Source: Modestobacter sp. VKM Ac-2986 (GTDB lineage: Bacteria; Actinomycetota; Actinomycetes; Mycobacteriales; Geodermatophilaceae). From it: DNA of 64,000 nucleotides. Shown one piece after another: positions 17,694 through 26,237 of this stretch. The number at the start of each line of letters is the position of its first letter. Positions within the stretch are counted from its first letter, which is position 1. A model generated the notes under the pieces. The model saw only the letters and a list, made by a program, of their open reading frames with translations, was not told the DNA's origin and did not search any database. The position numbers and the translations under genes were made by a program. The DNA is taken from contig NZ_JAPVBH010000007.1 in assembly GCF_026967795.1 (NCBI RefSeq), positions 124,001 through 188,000 on the forward strand, read 5' to 3'.

Positions 17694-17704
17694 GGATCAC
17701 GCCT

Positions 17705-17747
17705 GGACGAGGGGACGGCTCAGCTCCCGAGCGCCGTCCCCTCGTCC
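17705..17747. terminator. Long hairpin overlapping the eutC stop codon
   Basis: Arms GGACGAGGGGACGGC and GCCGTCCCCTCGTCC (15 pairs, perfect) with a 13-base loop that contains the eutC stop. The last eutC codons lie in one arm. It could terminate transcription from both sides. Confidence 0.6.
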
Positions 17748-18487
17748 TTGAGCACCACGCCCGAGGCGCCCAGCTGCCGGGACGCCTGCAGCAGCGCCAC
17801 CAGGGTGTCCGCGGCCTGCGCGTACCCGAGCCCGTGCGGCGGCCGGACGTTGGAGATGCAGTTGCGCTCGGAGTCCGCCCGGCCCGGCCGCGGCCCGTGC
17901 GTCAGGTACAGCCCGAGGCTGTCCGCCGAGCTCAGCCCGGGCCGCTCCCCCACGAGGACGACGACGATCGCCGCGCCCAGCGCCTGCCCGACCGGGTCAC
18001 CGAGGGCCACCCGCCCCTGGTGCGCCAGCACCACCGGCGCCACCGACCACCCGGGCAGCCGCTCGAGCACCGCCGCGACCGTGCCCGCGGCGTGCTCGTG
18101 CACCGCCCGGGGCGAGAGCCCGTCAGCGACCACCAGCGCCAGGTCGTGCTCCCCGGCGGGCAGTTCCGTGCCCGGCGCCAGCCGTCGTCCCAGGTCCGGG
18201 CGCTGCAGGTAGGTGGTGCGGTCCGGTGCCGCGCTGTGCACCTCGAGCACGTCCAGCCCGACGCCCGCCGCGGTCAGTGCAGCGCGCACCCGGTCGGCGT
18301 CCAGGGCGGTGTGCACGGCGTCCCGGGCGGCGGCGTGCGCGGCCCGGAACTCCAGCTCCCGCGCCGTCGGCAGCCCGTCCCCGGCCCGCCCCAGCGCCAC
18401 CCGCGCCCGCGTCGCCCTCCGCAGCACCGCCCACGGGTCGCCCTCAGGGGCGGAAGTGGCCACTTCCTCCCTGTCGTGGTCGGTCAC
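17720..18487 (-). CDS. eutC: Ethanolamine ammonia-lyase small subunit
   Basis: A 255-residue small subunit of the adenosylcobalamin-dependent lyase that converts ethanolamine to acetaldehyde and ammonia. Family features include LEFRAAHAAARDAVH, DRTTYLQRPDLGR, VVVLVGERPGLSSADSLG and the Cys-containing DSERNCISNVRPPHGL. The GTG start overlaps the eutB stop by 4 bases. The first ~15 residues (DREEVATSAPEG) are atypical, and a palindromic element encodes part of them. No microcompartment or eutA reactivase gene is present in the window. Confidence 0.93.
   Translation of the reverse strand: MTDHDREEVATSAPEGDPWAVLRRATRARVALGRAGDGLPTARELEFRAAHAAARDAVHTALDADRVRAALTAAGVGLDVLEVHSAAPDRTTYLQRPDLGRRLAPGTELPAGEHDLALVVADGLSPRAVHEHAAGTVAAVLERLPGWSVAPVVLAHQGRVALGDPVGQALGAAIVVVLVGERPGLSSADSLGLYLTHGPRPGRADSERNCISNVRPPHGLGYAQAADTLVALLQASRQLGASGVVLKDEGTALGS
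18448..18471. repeat. 24-base palindromic element near the eutC 5' end
   Basis: GGGCGGAAGTGGCCACTTCCTCCC is a palindrome with one mismatched pair, sharing the GAAGTGGCCAC core with the element in cydDC. Read as protein it adds EEVATSAP to the N-terminus of EutC, again at a position tolerant of insertions. Confidence 0.5.
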
Positions 18488-19899
18488 GGGCGGGCGGCGG
18501 CGAGGAGGGCGCGGGCGGGCACGGAGTCCGGCGCCAGGTCGCGGACGCGGCCGGTGTCGTCGAGCAGGTCCATCCGCGCCAGCCACGCCTCGAACTCCGG
18601 GGCGGGGCGCAGGTCCAGCACCGACCGGGCGGTGAGCACGTCGGTGAACGACAGCGACTGGTAGTGCAGCATCACGTCGTCCGAGCCGGGGACGGCGATG
18701 ACGAACGCGCAGCCCGCGGCGCCGAGCAGGAGCAGCAGGGCGTCGGTGTCGTCGCCGTCGACGTCGGTGTGGTTGGTGTAGCAGACGTCCACGCCCATCG
18801 GCAGGCCGAGCAGCTTGCCGCAGAAGTGGTCCTCCAGCCCGGCCCGCACCACCTGCTTGCCGTCGTAGAGGTACTCCGGGCCGATGAAGCCGACCACGGT
18901 GTTGACCAGCAGCGGGTCGAAGTGCCGGGCGACGGCGTAGGCGCGGCACTCCAGGGTCTGCTGGTCGACCGCCCGGCCGTCGACGCCACGGTGCGCGTCG
19001 GCCGACAGCGCCGAGCCCTGCCCGGTCTCGAAGTAGGTGACCTGCCGCCCCACCGTGCCGCGGCCCAGCGCCAGCGCGCCGGCACGGGCCTCGGCCAGCT
19101 GGTCCAGGGTGATCCCGAAGCCGCGGTTGCCCGCCTGGGTGCCGGCGATCGAGGCGAACACCAGGTCGACCGGGGCGCCGGCCTCCAGCGCCCGCAGCGT
19201 GGTGGTCACGTGGGCCAGCACGCAGGACTGGGTGGGGATCTCGTAGCGGCCGATCACCGCGTCGACCAGCTCCAGCAGCGCGACCGTCTGCGCCGGGGAG
19301 TCGGTGGCCGGGTTGATCCCGATGACGGCGTCCCCGCTGCCGTGCAGCAGCCCGTCCAGGATCGAGGCGGTCACCCCGACCGGGTCGTCGGTGGGGTGGT
19401 TGGGCTGCAGCCGCGACGCCATCCGCCCAGGCAGGCCGAGCGTGCTGCGAAAGCCGGTGACGACGCGGGTGCGACGAGCCACGGCGACCAGGTCGGCGGT
19501 GCGCATCAGCTTGGACACCGCGGCCACCATCTCCGGGGTGAGGCCGCGGGCCAGCGAGCTGATCGCGGTCTCGTCACGTTCGGCGGCGCGGGCCAGCAGC
19601 CAGTCGCGGAACTCCCCCACGGTCAGCGCGGCGACCGGGGCGAAGGCCAGCGGGTCGTGGGTGTCGAGGACCAGCCGGGTGACGTCGTCCTCGTCGTAGC
19701 CGACCACCTGCTCGGTCAGGAACGTGGCCAGCGGGACGTCGGCGAGCACCAGCTGTGCGGCGACCCGCTGGGCCTGCGACTCCGCGGCGATCCCGGCGAG
19801 GACGTCACCGGAGCGGGCGGGTGTGGCCTTCGCCAGCAGGTCCGACAGCGAGGCGAACTCGTGGGTGTGCCCGCCCAGCGTCGTCCGGCGGATGGTCAC
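18484..19899 (-). CDS. eutB: Ethanolamine ammonia-lyase large subunit
   Basis: A 471-residue catalytic TIM-barrel subunit of ethanolamine ammonia-lyase. Segments such as FRSTLGLPGRMASRLQPNHPTDDP, GINPATDS, YFETGQGSALSADAHRGVDG and VVGFIGPEYLYDGKQV are diagnostic of EutB and include substrate- and cobalamin-facing residues. Length is close to the family norm (~455). It lies between a PLP enzyme gene (64 bases upstream) and eutC (4-base overlap). In non-compartment actinobacteria EutBC supplies nitrogen and acetaldehyde from ethanolamine directly in the cytosol. Confidence 0.95.
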   Translation of the reverse strand: MTIRRTTLGGHTHEFASLSDLLAKATPARSGDVLAGIAAESQAQRVAAQLVLADVPLATFLTEQVVGYDEDDVTRLVLDTHDPLAFAPVAALTVGEFRDWLLARAAERDETAISSLARGLTPEMVAAVSKLMRTADLVAVARRTRVVTGFRSTLGLPGRMASRLQPNHPTDDPVGVTASILDGLLHGSGDAVIGINPATDSPAQTVALLELVDAVIGRYEIPTQSCVLAHVTTTLRALEAGAPVDLVFASIAGTQAGNRGFGITLDQLAEARAGALALGRGTVGRQVTYFETGQGSALSADAHRGVDGRAVDQQTLECRAYAVARHFDPLLVNTVVGFIGPEYLYDGKQVVRAGLEDHFCGKLLGLPMGVDVCYTNHTDVDGDDTDALLLLLGAAGCAFVIAVPGSDDVMLHYQSLSFTDVLTARSVLDLRPAPEFEAWLARMDLLDDTGRVRDLAPDSVPARALLAAARP

Positions 19900-19963
19900 C
19901 GGCCCACCTCACCGCCTCCGCGGGCGAGGAGTCAACGGGGTGCGACGGAACGGAACACGGCGT

Positions 19964-20914
19964 TCACGCACTCCCCAGCGCCCGGGACGCCAGCTCGGCG
20001 GCGTACGGGTGGCCGAACAGCCCCGGCAGCCCGCCGCTGTGCAGGAACACCGTGCGCCGCCCGGGCCGCACGCTGCCGTCGGCGACCGCGGCCGTCAGCC
20101 CGGCCATCGCCTTGCCCGTGTAGACCGGCTCCAGCACCAGGCCCTCGGTGCGCGCCGCGGTCCGCATCGCGGTCGCACCGGCCTCGGTGAGCGCGCCGTA
20201 GCCCTCCCCCACCTGGTCCCGCCGCAGCCGCAGCCCGCCGACGGTCGCGCCCAGCGCGGTGGCCAGCTCGGTGACCCGCTCCGCGGGGTCGGGCACCGCA
20301 CCCGTGTCGACGCCCAGCACCCGCTCCGCGCCGAGCCCGGCGACCAGGCCGGCCATCGTGCCGCCGGAGCCGACGGCGACGACGACGGTGTCCAGGTCCG
20401 GCGCCTGCTCGGCCAGCTCCCCGGCGCAGGCCAGGTAGCCGCGGGCACCCGTCGGCGTGGAGCCGCCCAGCGGCAGGACGGCGGGCACCTCGCCGGCGTC
20501 CCGGAGCTCGACGGTGACGGCGGCGATCCGTGCCTGCGCGTCCTCGCCCGGGGGCACCAGCACCACCCGGGCGCCGAACAGCTCCTCCAGCGCCAGGTTG
20601 CCCGGCCGGGCGGCGTCGGCGGCGCCGGTGAGCACGAGGACCGACGACAGCCCGCGCACGGCCGCGGCGGCCGCGGTCATCCGGGCGTGGTTGGACTGCA
20701 CGCCCCCGGTGGTGACCAGCACCGTGGCCCCGGCCGCCTCCGCCTCGCCGACCAGGTGCTCGAGCTTGCGCACCTTGTTGCCCCCGGCGAAGGAGGTCAG
20801 GTCGTCACGCTTGAGCCACAGGTCGCCGGGCTCCAGCCCGAGGGCGACGGCCAACCGGGGCGCGGGGTCCAGCGGCGTCGGCCAGGTCGACAGGTGCACG
20901 GGAGGGGTGGTCAT
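19964..20914 (-). CDS. PLP-dependent D-cysteine desulfhydrase/ACC deaminase family enzyme
   Basis: A 316-residue fold-type II PLP enzyme. The Schiff-base lysine lies in FAGGNKVRKLE (Lys47), VQSNHARM is the substrate loop, and VGSGGTMAGL binds the cofactor phosphate. The family includes 1-aminocyclopropane-1-carboxylate deaminase, D-cysteine desulfhydrase and L-cysteate sulfo-lyase, which are hard to tell apart by sequence reading. It lies between an MFS carrier and eutBC on one strand, so the carrier might import its amino-acid substrate. Confidence 0.83.
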   Translation of the reverse strand: MTTPPVHLSTWPTPLDPAPRLAVALGLEPGDLWLKRDDLTSFAGGNKVRKLEHLVGEAEAAGATVLVTTGGVQSNHARMTAAAAAVRGLSSVLVLTGAADAARPGNLALEELFGARVVLVPPGEDAQARIAAVTVELRDAGEVPAVLPLGGSTPTGARGYLACAGELAEQAPDLDTVVVAVGSGGTMAGLVAGLGAERVLGVDTGAVPDPAERVTELATALGATVGGLRLRRDQVGEGYGALTEAGATAMRTAARTEGLVLEPVYTGKAMAGLTAAVADGSVRPGRRTVFLHSGGLPGLFGHPYAAELASRALGSA

Positions 20915-20960
20915 GGGGACTCAGCTTCGCCCCTGCACGACCCGCCGGCCAGCGGCGGGG

Positions 20961-22352
20961 TCAGCCCACCTCGAGCAGCTCGAGGTCGCGGATGTAGTTG
21001 CCCGCCCCGCTGCGCACCCGAGACGCCAGGGCGGTTTCACCGCCCGGGCGGAGCTGGACCGCGACCGGGCGTCGCCCGAAGAGCACCGGCTGCGCCCAGC
21101 CCGGGATCGCGGGCAGCACCGGACGCCGGACTGCGGAGCCCTCGATGCCCAGCACCAGGACAGCGGCGAGCACGGCCATCACCGCGACCGTGCCGAGCGC
21201 GGTGGGCAGCCCGGCACGCTCGGCGAGGAGACCGATCACCGGCGGTCCGCCGAGCAGGCCGGTGTAGCCCACCGTGGTGGCCAGGGCCACGCCGGAGGGG
21301 CCGCCGAGCGCACCGGCCCGGGCGATGGCCAGCGGGAACACGTTCGCCAGGCCGAGCCCGACGAGGACGAACCCGGCCAGCGCCACCGGCAGGGACGACG
21401 TCGTGACCGCGGCCAGGGCCCCGGCCGCGGCCAGGAGCGCGCCGCCGACCAACAGCCGCCGCTCACCGACCGCGACCACCAGGCGGCCACCGGCCAGCCG
21501 GCCCACGGCCATCGCCGAGGAGAACCCGGCGTAGCCCGCCGCGGCGAGCGCCGGGGCAGCGTGCACCTGTTCACGCAGGTGCAGGGCACCCCAGTCGCTG
21601 AGGGCGCCCTCCCCGTAGGCGGTCGCCCCGGCCACGGAACCCAGCAGCACCAGGACACCGGTCGGCCGCCGTCCCGGCGCGGCACCGCCGGGGACGACGA
21701 GCGGCTCGGCTCCCGGCCGGCCGGCGTCGGAGGCGACGAGGACCGGCCCCACCCAGGTCATCGCGGCCAGGCCCACCAGGGCCACTCCGACCAGGTGCGG
21801 CGCGACGCCGACGACGGCGGAGGCCAACCCGCCGATCAGCGCGCCGAGCAGTCCGCCGGCGCTGAAGGCGGCGTGCAGGCCGGAGAGCTGCGGCCGTCCG
21901 GCCCGTGCCTCGACCCGGACGCCGACGCTGTTGGCGGCCACGTTGACCGCGCCGGTGGTGGCGCCGAAGACGAGCAGGGTCGCGCACAGTGCCGGCACCG
22001 AGGTGGCGAAGCCGGGGAGGGCTGCACAGGCACTCGCGCCGATCCCGGCCAGCGCGCTGGTCCTGCCGGTGCCGAACCGGCGGCACACCGCGGCACTGAG
22101 CTGCATGCACGCCAGCGCGCCGAGTGACAGGCAGAGCAGGGCCACGCCGAGCGCGGTGTGGCCGGCGCCGGTCGCGGCGCTGACGTCGGGGACGCGGGCC
22201 GCCCAGCTGCCGAAGACGAAGCCGTCGAGACCGAACAGGACGGCGACGGCGACGCGCAGCCGGGACAGCGAGGGTGGTGCCGTCCGGACCCCGGGTGCGC
22301 GGAGTCGGGACGGGGTCCGGGTACGGGACGGGGAGGGACCGGGAACGGACAT
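20961..22352 (-). CDS. MFS transporter (YbjJ-like)
   Basis: A 463-residue major-facilitator protein with about twelve hydrophobic helices. FGLDGFVFGSWAARVPDVSAATG is helix 1, as in YbjJ-type carriers. FGATTGAVNVAANSVGVRVEA and LSGLHAAFSAGGLLGALIGG carry the 'NxxG' and motif-C-like features of that branch. I placed the start at the ATG giving MSVPGPSPS; a longer frame upstream is Arg/Ala-rich and not conserved-looking. It is the first gene of the run carrier, PLP enzyme, eutB, eutC. The substrate is unknown. Confidence 0.85.
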   Translation of the reverse strand: MSVPGPSPSRTRTPSRLRAPGVRTAPPSLSRLRVAVAVLFGLDGFVFGSWAARVPDVSAATGAGHTALGVALLCLSLGALACMQLSAAVCRRFGTGRTSALAGIGASACAALPGFATSVPALCATLLVFGATTGAVNVAANSVGVRVEARAGRPQLSGLHAAFSAGGLLGALIGGLASAVVGVAPHLVGVALVGLAAMTWVGPVLVASDAGRPGAEPLVVPGGAAPGRRPTGVLVLLGSVAGATAYGEGALSDWGALHLREQVHAAPALAAAGYAGFSSAMAVGRLAGGRLVVAVGERRLLVGGALLAAAGALAAVTTSSLPVALAGFVLVGLGLANVFPLAIARAGALGGPSGVALATTVGYTGLLGGPPVIGLLAERAGLPTALGTVAVMAVLAAVLVLGIEGSAVRRPVLPAIPGWAQPVLFGRRPVAVQLRPGGETALASRVRSGAGNYIRDLELLEVG

Positions 22353-22584
22353 GAGGACCTTCACGGGAGAACGCGCGGCGCAGGAGCACGCGCGGCACCG
22401 GGGTGCGGCGGGCGGGGGTCGGAGAGCACACGACCTCGGGCGCTGACTTCCACCGTGCCAGCCGGGTGCGACCGATGCGTGTCGCGGAGGCGTGAGTGTC
22501 ACCACGCCGTCGCCCCACCCTGCTCAGCCGGTCCACCGGTCCACTGCGGTTGCCGGGCGGGCCCGCGACGTACAGGCTCCGGTG

Positions 22585-23544
22585 ATGACCGGGACCCTGA
22601 CCCGGGGGCTGCTGGCCGGCGCCGCCGGCACCACCGCCCTCACCGCTGCCACCTACCTCGACATGACCCTGCGCGGTCGCCCGGCCAGCACCGTGCCCGA
22701 GCAGACCGTCCAGGCCCTGCTCGCGGCCACCGGCCAGCGGCTGACCGGGTCCGGGGGTGAGCGGGCCAGCCGGGCCACCGGCCTCGGTGCGCTGCTGGGC
22801 ATCGCCAACGGGCTCACCGTCGGGGTGGTGTCCAGCCTGGTCCGCTCCGCCGGCGTGCGGATGCCCTTCCCGGTGGGCTCGGTGGTCAAGGGCGCGGCGT
22901 CGATGGCCACCACCGACGTCCCCGTCGCCCTGCTCGGCGTGAGCGACCCGCGCACCTGGTCGCGCGAGGACTGGGTCGCCGACGCCCTGCCGCACCTGGC
23001 CTACGGCGCGGCCGTGCAGGCGGTCGTGCAGAGCCTGCCGACGCCGAAGGAGCGGGTGCTGCCCCGGCAGGGGGCCTCCGCCGACCTGGTGCGCCGCTCG
23101 CTGCTGCTGGGCATCGCCACCGGCAGCCGCAGCTCGCTGGGTCTGGCTGCCCCGACGCTCACCGCGGCCGACACCGGGGCGCTGAAGAAGGTCGCCTCGT
23201 TCGCCTCGCTGGCCGGTGAGCTGTACGGCGACAAGCAGCCCAGCACCCCCGACCGCACCAGCGGTGCCGGCCTGCCGCCCCGGCTGGCCAGCGGCGCCAC
23301 CGGGGCGGGGCTCCTGGCCCGGCGGCAGGGCGCGAACGCCGCCTGGCCGGTGGTCGCCGGCATGGTCGGTTCGGCGGCCGGCTCGTTCGGCGGGCTGGCC
23401 TGGCGGCAGTGGGCGAGCACCCGGATGCCCGACCTGCGGGCCGGGCTGATCGAGGACGGCGTCGCCCTCGCCCTGGCCGCGGCCGCCTGTCTGCCCGGCC
23501 GTCGCCGCTCGACCCGGCTCACCCTGGTCAAGCCGCTGGACTGA
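22585..23544 (+). CDS. Membrane protein, DUF4126-like C-terminal domain
   Basis: A ~319-residue protein. The N-terminal half has a hydrophobic start (RGLLAGAAGTTALTAATYLDM) and a glycine-rich membrane segment. The C-terminal half resembles DUF4126, with GIATGSRSSLGL, a GDKQPSTPDRTSGAGLPPR loop and SAAGSFGGLAWR; such proteins are small integral membrane proteins of unknown role. The ATG used gives MTGTLTRGLL. It is divergent from the MFS gene, and its stop lies three bases from that of the convergent DinB-like gene. Confidence 0.7.
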   Translation: MTGTLTRGLLAGAAGTTALTAATYLDMTLRGRPASTVPEQTVQALLAATGQRLTGSGGERASRATGLGALLGIANGLTVGVVSSLVRSAGVRMPFPVGSVVKGAASMATTDVPVALLGVSDPRTWSREDWVADALPHLAYGAAVQAVVQSLPTPKERVLPRQGASADLVRRSLLLGIATGSRSSLGLAAPTLTAADTGALKKVASFASLAGELYGDKQPSTPDRTSGAGLPPRLASGATGAGLLARRQGANAAWPVVAGMVGSAAGSFGGLAWRQWASTRMPDLRAGLIEDGVALALAAAACLPGRRRSTRLTLVKPLD

Positions 23545-23547
23545 GCG

Positions 23548-24144
23548 TCAGGGCGTCCAGCGCGGGTCGCGGCCGGTGAGCCCGAGCGCCCGGTCGGCCG
23601 CGGGCGCGGCGTCCGGCACGGGCACCGCGGGGCCGTACCAGCCGCCGTCGCGGCCCAGCTACGCGATCGGCTCCACCGCGGCCAGCGTGGCCTCGCCCAG
23701 CGCGGCCGGGACGTCGTAGGGCGCCCCGACCGCGCGGGCGAGGTCCCAGCCGTGCAGCACGAACTCGGCCAGCATCAGCGGTCCGACGACGGCGGCCGGC
23801 ATGGGCGTGGCGCCCATCAGCGTCTCGCCCTCCCAGGCGGCCGGGTCGGCCCACGCGTCGGCGGCGGTGTCGAGCTCGGCGGGCACCGCGGCCGCCCACT
23901 GCTCCACCGGCAGCCCGTCCAGGAACGGCGCGGGGGTGAGGCTGTCCGGGTCGTGCTCCAGCGGCATCCGCACCGCGGCCCGCTGGGACAGCACCGCGGC
24001 CCACGCCAGGTGGTCCAGCAGCGCACGGACGTCGAAGTCGCGGCACGGCGTCGGTGCGGTGAGCAGCTCGGGGGTCACCGCCGCCAGCGCGGTCGAGGCG
24101 AGGTCGGCGGCGGCGCGCACCGCGGACGGTGGGATCGCGGTCAT
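23548..24144 (-). pseudogene. DinB/mycothiol-dependent TIGR03086-type protein interrupted by in-frame TAG
   Basis: A gene for a DinB-like four-helix protein (maleylpyruvate-isomerase/TIGR03086 group). It has MTAIPPSAVRAAADL, TPCRDFDVRALLDHLAW and a conserved EFVLHGWDLARAVG metal-ligand segment. At codon 162 (23659-23661) a TAG stops translation. In the same frame the next 36 codons still encode the typical C-terminus [15 protein letters not shown] ... [14 protein letters not shown] before TGA at 23548. One C-to-T or G-to-T change would explain it. The 161-residue product may still fold, so call it a recent nonsense allele or a sequencing error. Confidence 0.75.
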
Positions 24145-24166
24145 GCCGCCACCCTGCCCGACGGCC

Positions 24167-24793
24167 TCAGCCGTCGAGCGCGCGGGCGCCGGCCCGGAAG
24201 AACAGCGCGACCGCGAGCGCACCGGGGTCGAGGACCCCGCGGGCGACCTCACCGACGTAGCTGGCCCGCCCCCGTCGGGCGACGAGGTCCTCGGTCGAGG
24301 CGGCTCCTGCCTCGGCGGCCTCGGCCGCGGCGGTGAGCGCCTGCTGCGGCCCGGTGCCCGTGGCGTCGGTGAGCGCCGCGACGGCGGGGACCATCGCGTC
24401 GACCATCGTCTTGTCGCCCACCTCGGCACCGCCCAGCCGCTGCACGGTGGCCGTGCCCTCCCGCACCCCCTCGGCCAGCTGGGTGACGTCGGCCGGGTCG
24501 GTCTCCGGCAGCGCCCGGGACAGCGCCCGGAACCACATGCCGAACAGCGGGCCGCTGGTGCCGCCGGTGTCCAGGAACGCGTCGGACACCGCGGCGAACA
24601 CGGCGCGGGCGGTCTGGGGGTCGGCGGCCAGCCGCTGCTGCACCTTGCCCAGCGCCGAGCGCAGGTTGGCGCCGAAGTCGCCGTCCCCGGCGGCACGGTC
24701 CAGCTCGGTCAGCCGGGCGCGCTCCCGCTCGAAGTCGGTGGCGAAGGCGTCGACCCAGCGGCGGGCGAAGGCACGGTCCAGCGTGGCGGTCAT
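24167..24793 (-). CDS. dhaL: Dihydroxyacetone kinase subunit DhaL
   Basis: A 208-residue ADP-binding subunit of the PTS-dependent dihydroxyacetone kinase. It has LDRAAGDGDFGANL with the metal-binding aspartates at residues 37 and 39, GGTSGPLFGMWF, EVGDKTMVDAMVPA and the closing GRASYVGEVARGVLDPGA. DhaL phosphorylates dihydroxyacetone bound to DhaK and is recharged by the phosphotransferase DhaM. No dhaM lies in this window. It overlaps dhaK by 4 bases. Confidence 0.93.
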   Translation of the reverse strand: MTATLDRAFARRWVDAFATDFERERARLTELDRAAGDGDFGANLRSALGKVQQRLAADPQTARAVFAAVSDAFLDTGGTSGPLFGMWFRALSRALPETDPADVTQLAEGVREGTATVQRLGGAEVGDKTMVDAMVPAVAALTDATGTGPQQALTAAAEAAEAGAASTEDLVARRGRASYVGEVARGVLDPGALAVALFFRAGARALDG

Positions 24794-25797
24794 CGGGTCT
24801 CCCAGGTCAGCGCGGTGGTGGTGACGGCGTCGTCCCAGAGCCCGAGCAGCTCGTCGTCGGCGCGCACGAGGGTGACCGAGGCGCCGGCCATGTCCAGGGC
24901 GGTGACGTAGGGGCCGACCAGGCTGCGCGCGACGGCGACGCCGCGGGCCTCCAGCAGCGCGGCGACCTCACGGAAGACGACGTAGAGCTCGAGCAGGTGG
25001 GTGGAACCCAGGCCGTTGACGACGACGACCGCCCGGTCGCCGTCGGCCAGCCCGAGTGCGGCGACCAGCGGCTCGGTGAGCGCGCCGACCAGCTCGTGCG
25101 CCGAGGCCATGGGGCGCCGGTCGATGCCGCGCTCGCCGTGGATGCCGACGCCGTGCTCGACCTCGTCGGCGGCCAGGTCGAAGGAGCGCACGTCCTCGCC
25201 CGGGTGCACCGCGCCCTCCAGCGCGACGGCCATGCTGCGGGCGCCGGCGACGACCCGGCGGCCCAGCTCGGCCACCTCGGCCAGCGGCAGCCCGCGCGCC
25301 GCGGCGGCGCCGCACACCTTCTCCACCACGACCGTGGCCGCGGTGCCCCGGCGGCCCGGCCCGTCGTCGGACTCGCTGGCCAGGTCGTCGTCGACCAGCA
25401 CGGTCTCGACCTCGATGCCCTCCTCGGCGGCGATCTCGGCCGCGATCCGGAAGTTGAGCACGTCGCCGGTGTAGTTCTTCACGACCAGCAGCACGCCGGC
25501 ACCCCGGTCGACCCCGCGGACGGCGGCGACCACCTGCAGCGCGGTCGGGCTGGCGAACACCGCACCCGGGACGGCGGCGTCGAGCATCCCGGGGCCGACG
25601 AACCCGCTGTGCAGCGGCTCGTGCCCCGACCCGCCACCGGACACCAGCGCGACCCGGCGGTCGGTCCCCCCGGCCGCGGACTCCAGCCACAGCGGGTCGC
25701 GGTGCAGGCGGAGACGGCCGGCCGAGGCGGTGACCAGGCCCTCCAGCGCCTCGACCACCAGGTCGTCAGGGTCGTTGAGGAACTTCTTGACGCTCAC
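24790..25797 (-). CDS. dhaK: Dihydroxyacetone kinase subunit DhaK
   Basis: A 335-residue dihydroxyacetone-binding subunit. It shows MSVKKFLNDPDDLVVEALEG, VALVSGGGSGHEPLHSGFVG, VKNYTGDVLNFRIAAE and the active-site GIHGERG, whose His covalently binds the substrate. Length and order match the family. The GTG start overlaps the preceding NYN-like gene by 4 bases (GTGA), so translation of the run is coupled. It makes dihydroxyacetone phosphate in the cytosol together with DhaL. Confidence 0.95.
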   Translation of the reverse strand: MSVKKFLNDPDDLVVEALEGLVTASAGRLRLHRDPLWLESAAGGTDRRVALVSGGGSGHEPLHSGFVGPGMLDAAVPGAVFASPTALQVVAAVRGVDRGAGVLLVVKNYTGDVLNFRIAAEIAAEEGIEVETVLVDDDLASESDDGPGRRGTAATVVVEKVCGAAAARGLPLAEVAELGRRVVAGARSMAVALEGAVHPGEDVRSFDLAADEVEHGVGIHGERGIDRRPMASAHELVGALTEPLVAALGLADGDRAVVVVNGLGSTHLLELYVVFREVAALLEARGVAVARSLVGPYVTALDMAGASVTLVRADDELLGLWDDAVTTTALTWETR

Positions 25798-26237
25798 GGG
25801 GACCGATCCTGCACCTCGTCGGCGTCGGCCGCCCGGTCAGCGGCCGCAGCGTCGGCCACCCCGAGCAGCCAGCCCGGGCCGGCGGTGCGGGCGGCCGCGG
25901 GCAGCCGGGAGCGCAGCTCCCGGTCGGCGGTGACCACCAGGAGGTCGTCGTCGCCCTCGACCAGGTCGGCGGCCACCGCGGCGAGGGCGTCGTCCCCGCT
26001 GCCGGGGGCACGCACCAGCCGCAGCCCGGGCGGGGCGGCGACGTCCCGCGCACGGCCCTCGACCACGGCGACCAGCGCGGTCACCGGTACCGGCGCCCCG
26101 TCGGGGCCGACGACGTCGGAGCCGGGCAGCAGCGCCAGCCGGTCGAGCAGCCGGGCGGTCGCGCCGGCGCGGTCCCGCCACCAGCCGTCGGGCCGGGCGC
26201 CGACGGTGTTCGCCACGTCGACCAGCAGCACCGTCAC
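25794..26237 (-). CDS. NYN/PIN-like domain protein
   Basis: A ~147-residue protein with a PIN/NYN-like nuclease fold pattern. VLLVDVANTVG supplies the first Asp and Asn, VVEGRAR follows, RAPGSGDDALAAVAADLVEG supplies Asp residues, and LLVVTADRELRSRL supplies the last Asp. These match the acidic residues of NYN RNases (YacP-like). Start GTG overlaps the stop of a 51-residue membrane peptide and its own stop overlaps dhaK, so it is embedded in a coupled operon. RNase activity is inference. Confidence 0.7.
   Translation of the reverse strand: MTVLLVDVANTVGARPDGWWRDRAGATARLLDRLALLPGSDVVGPDGAPVPVTALVAVVEGRARDVAAPPGLRLVRAPGSGDDALAAVAADLVEGDDDLLVVTADRELRSRLPAAARTAGPGWLLGVADAAAADRAADADEVQDRSP

Noticed and set aside
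17720-19899. Ethanolamine-utilisation microcompartment locus
   Set aside because: Only eutB and eutC are present. No shell protein, aldehyde dehydrogenase or eutA-like gene occurs in the window.
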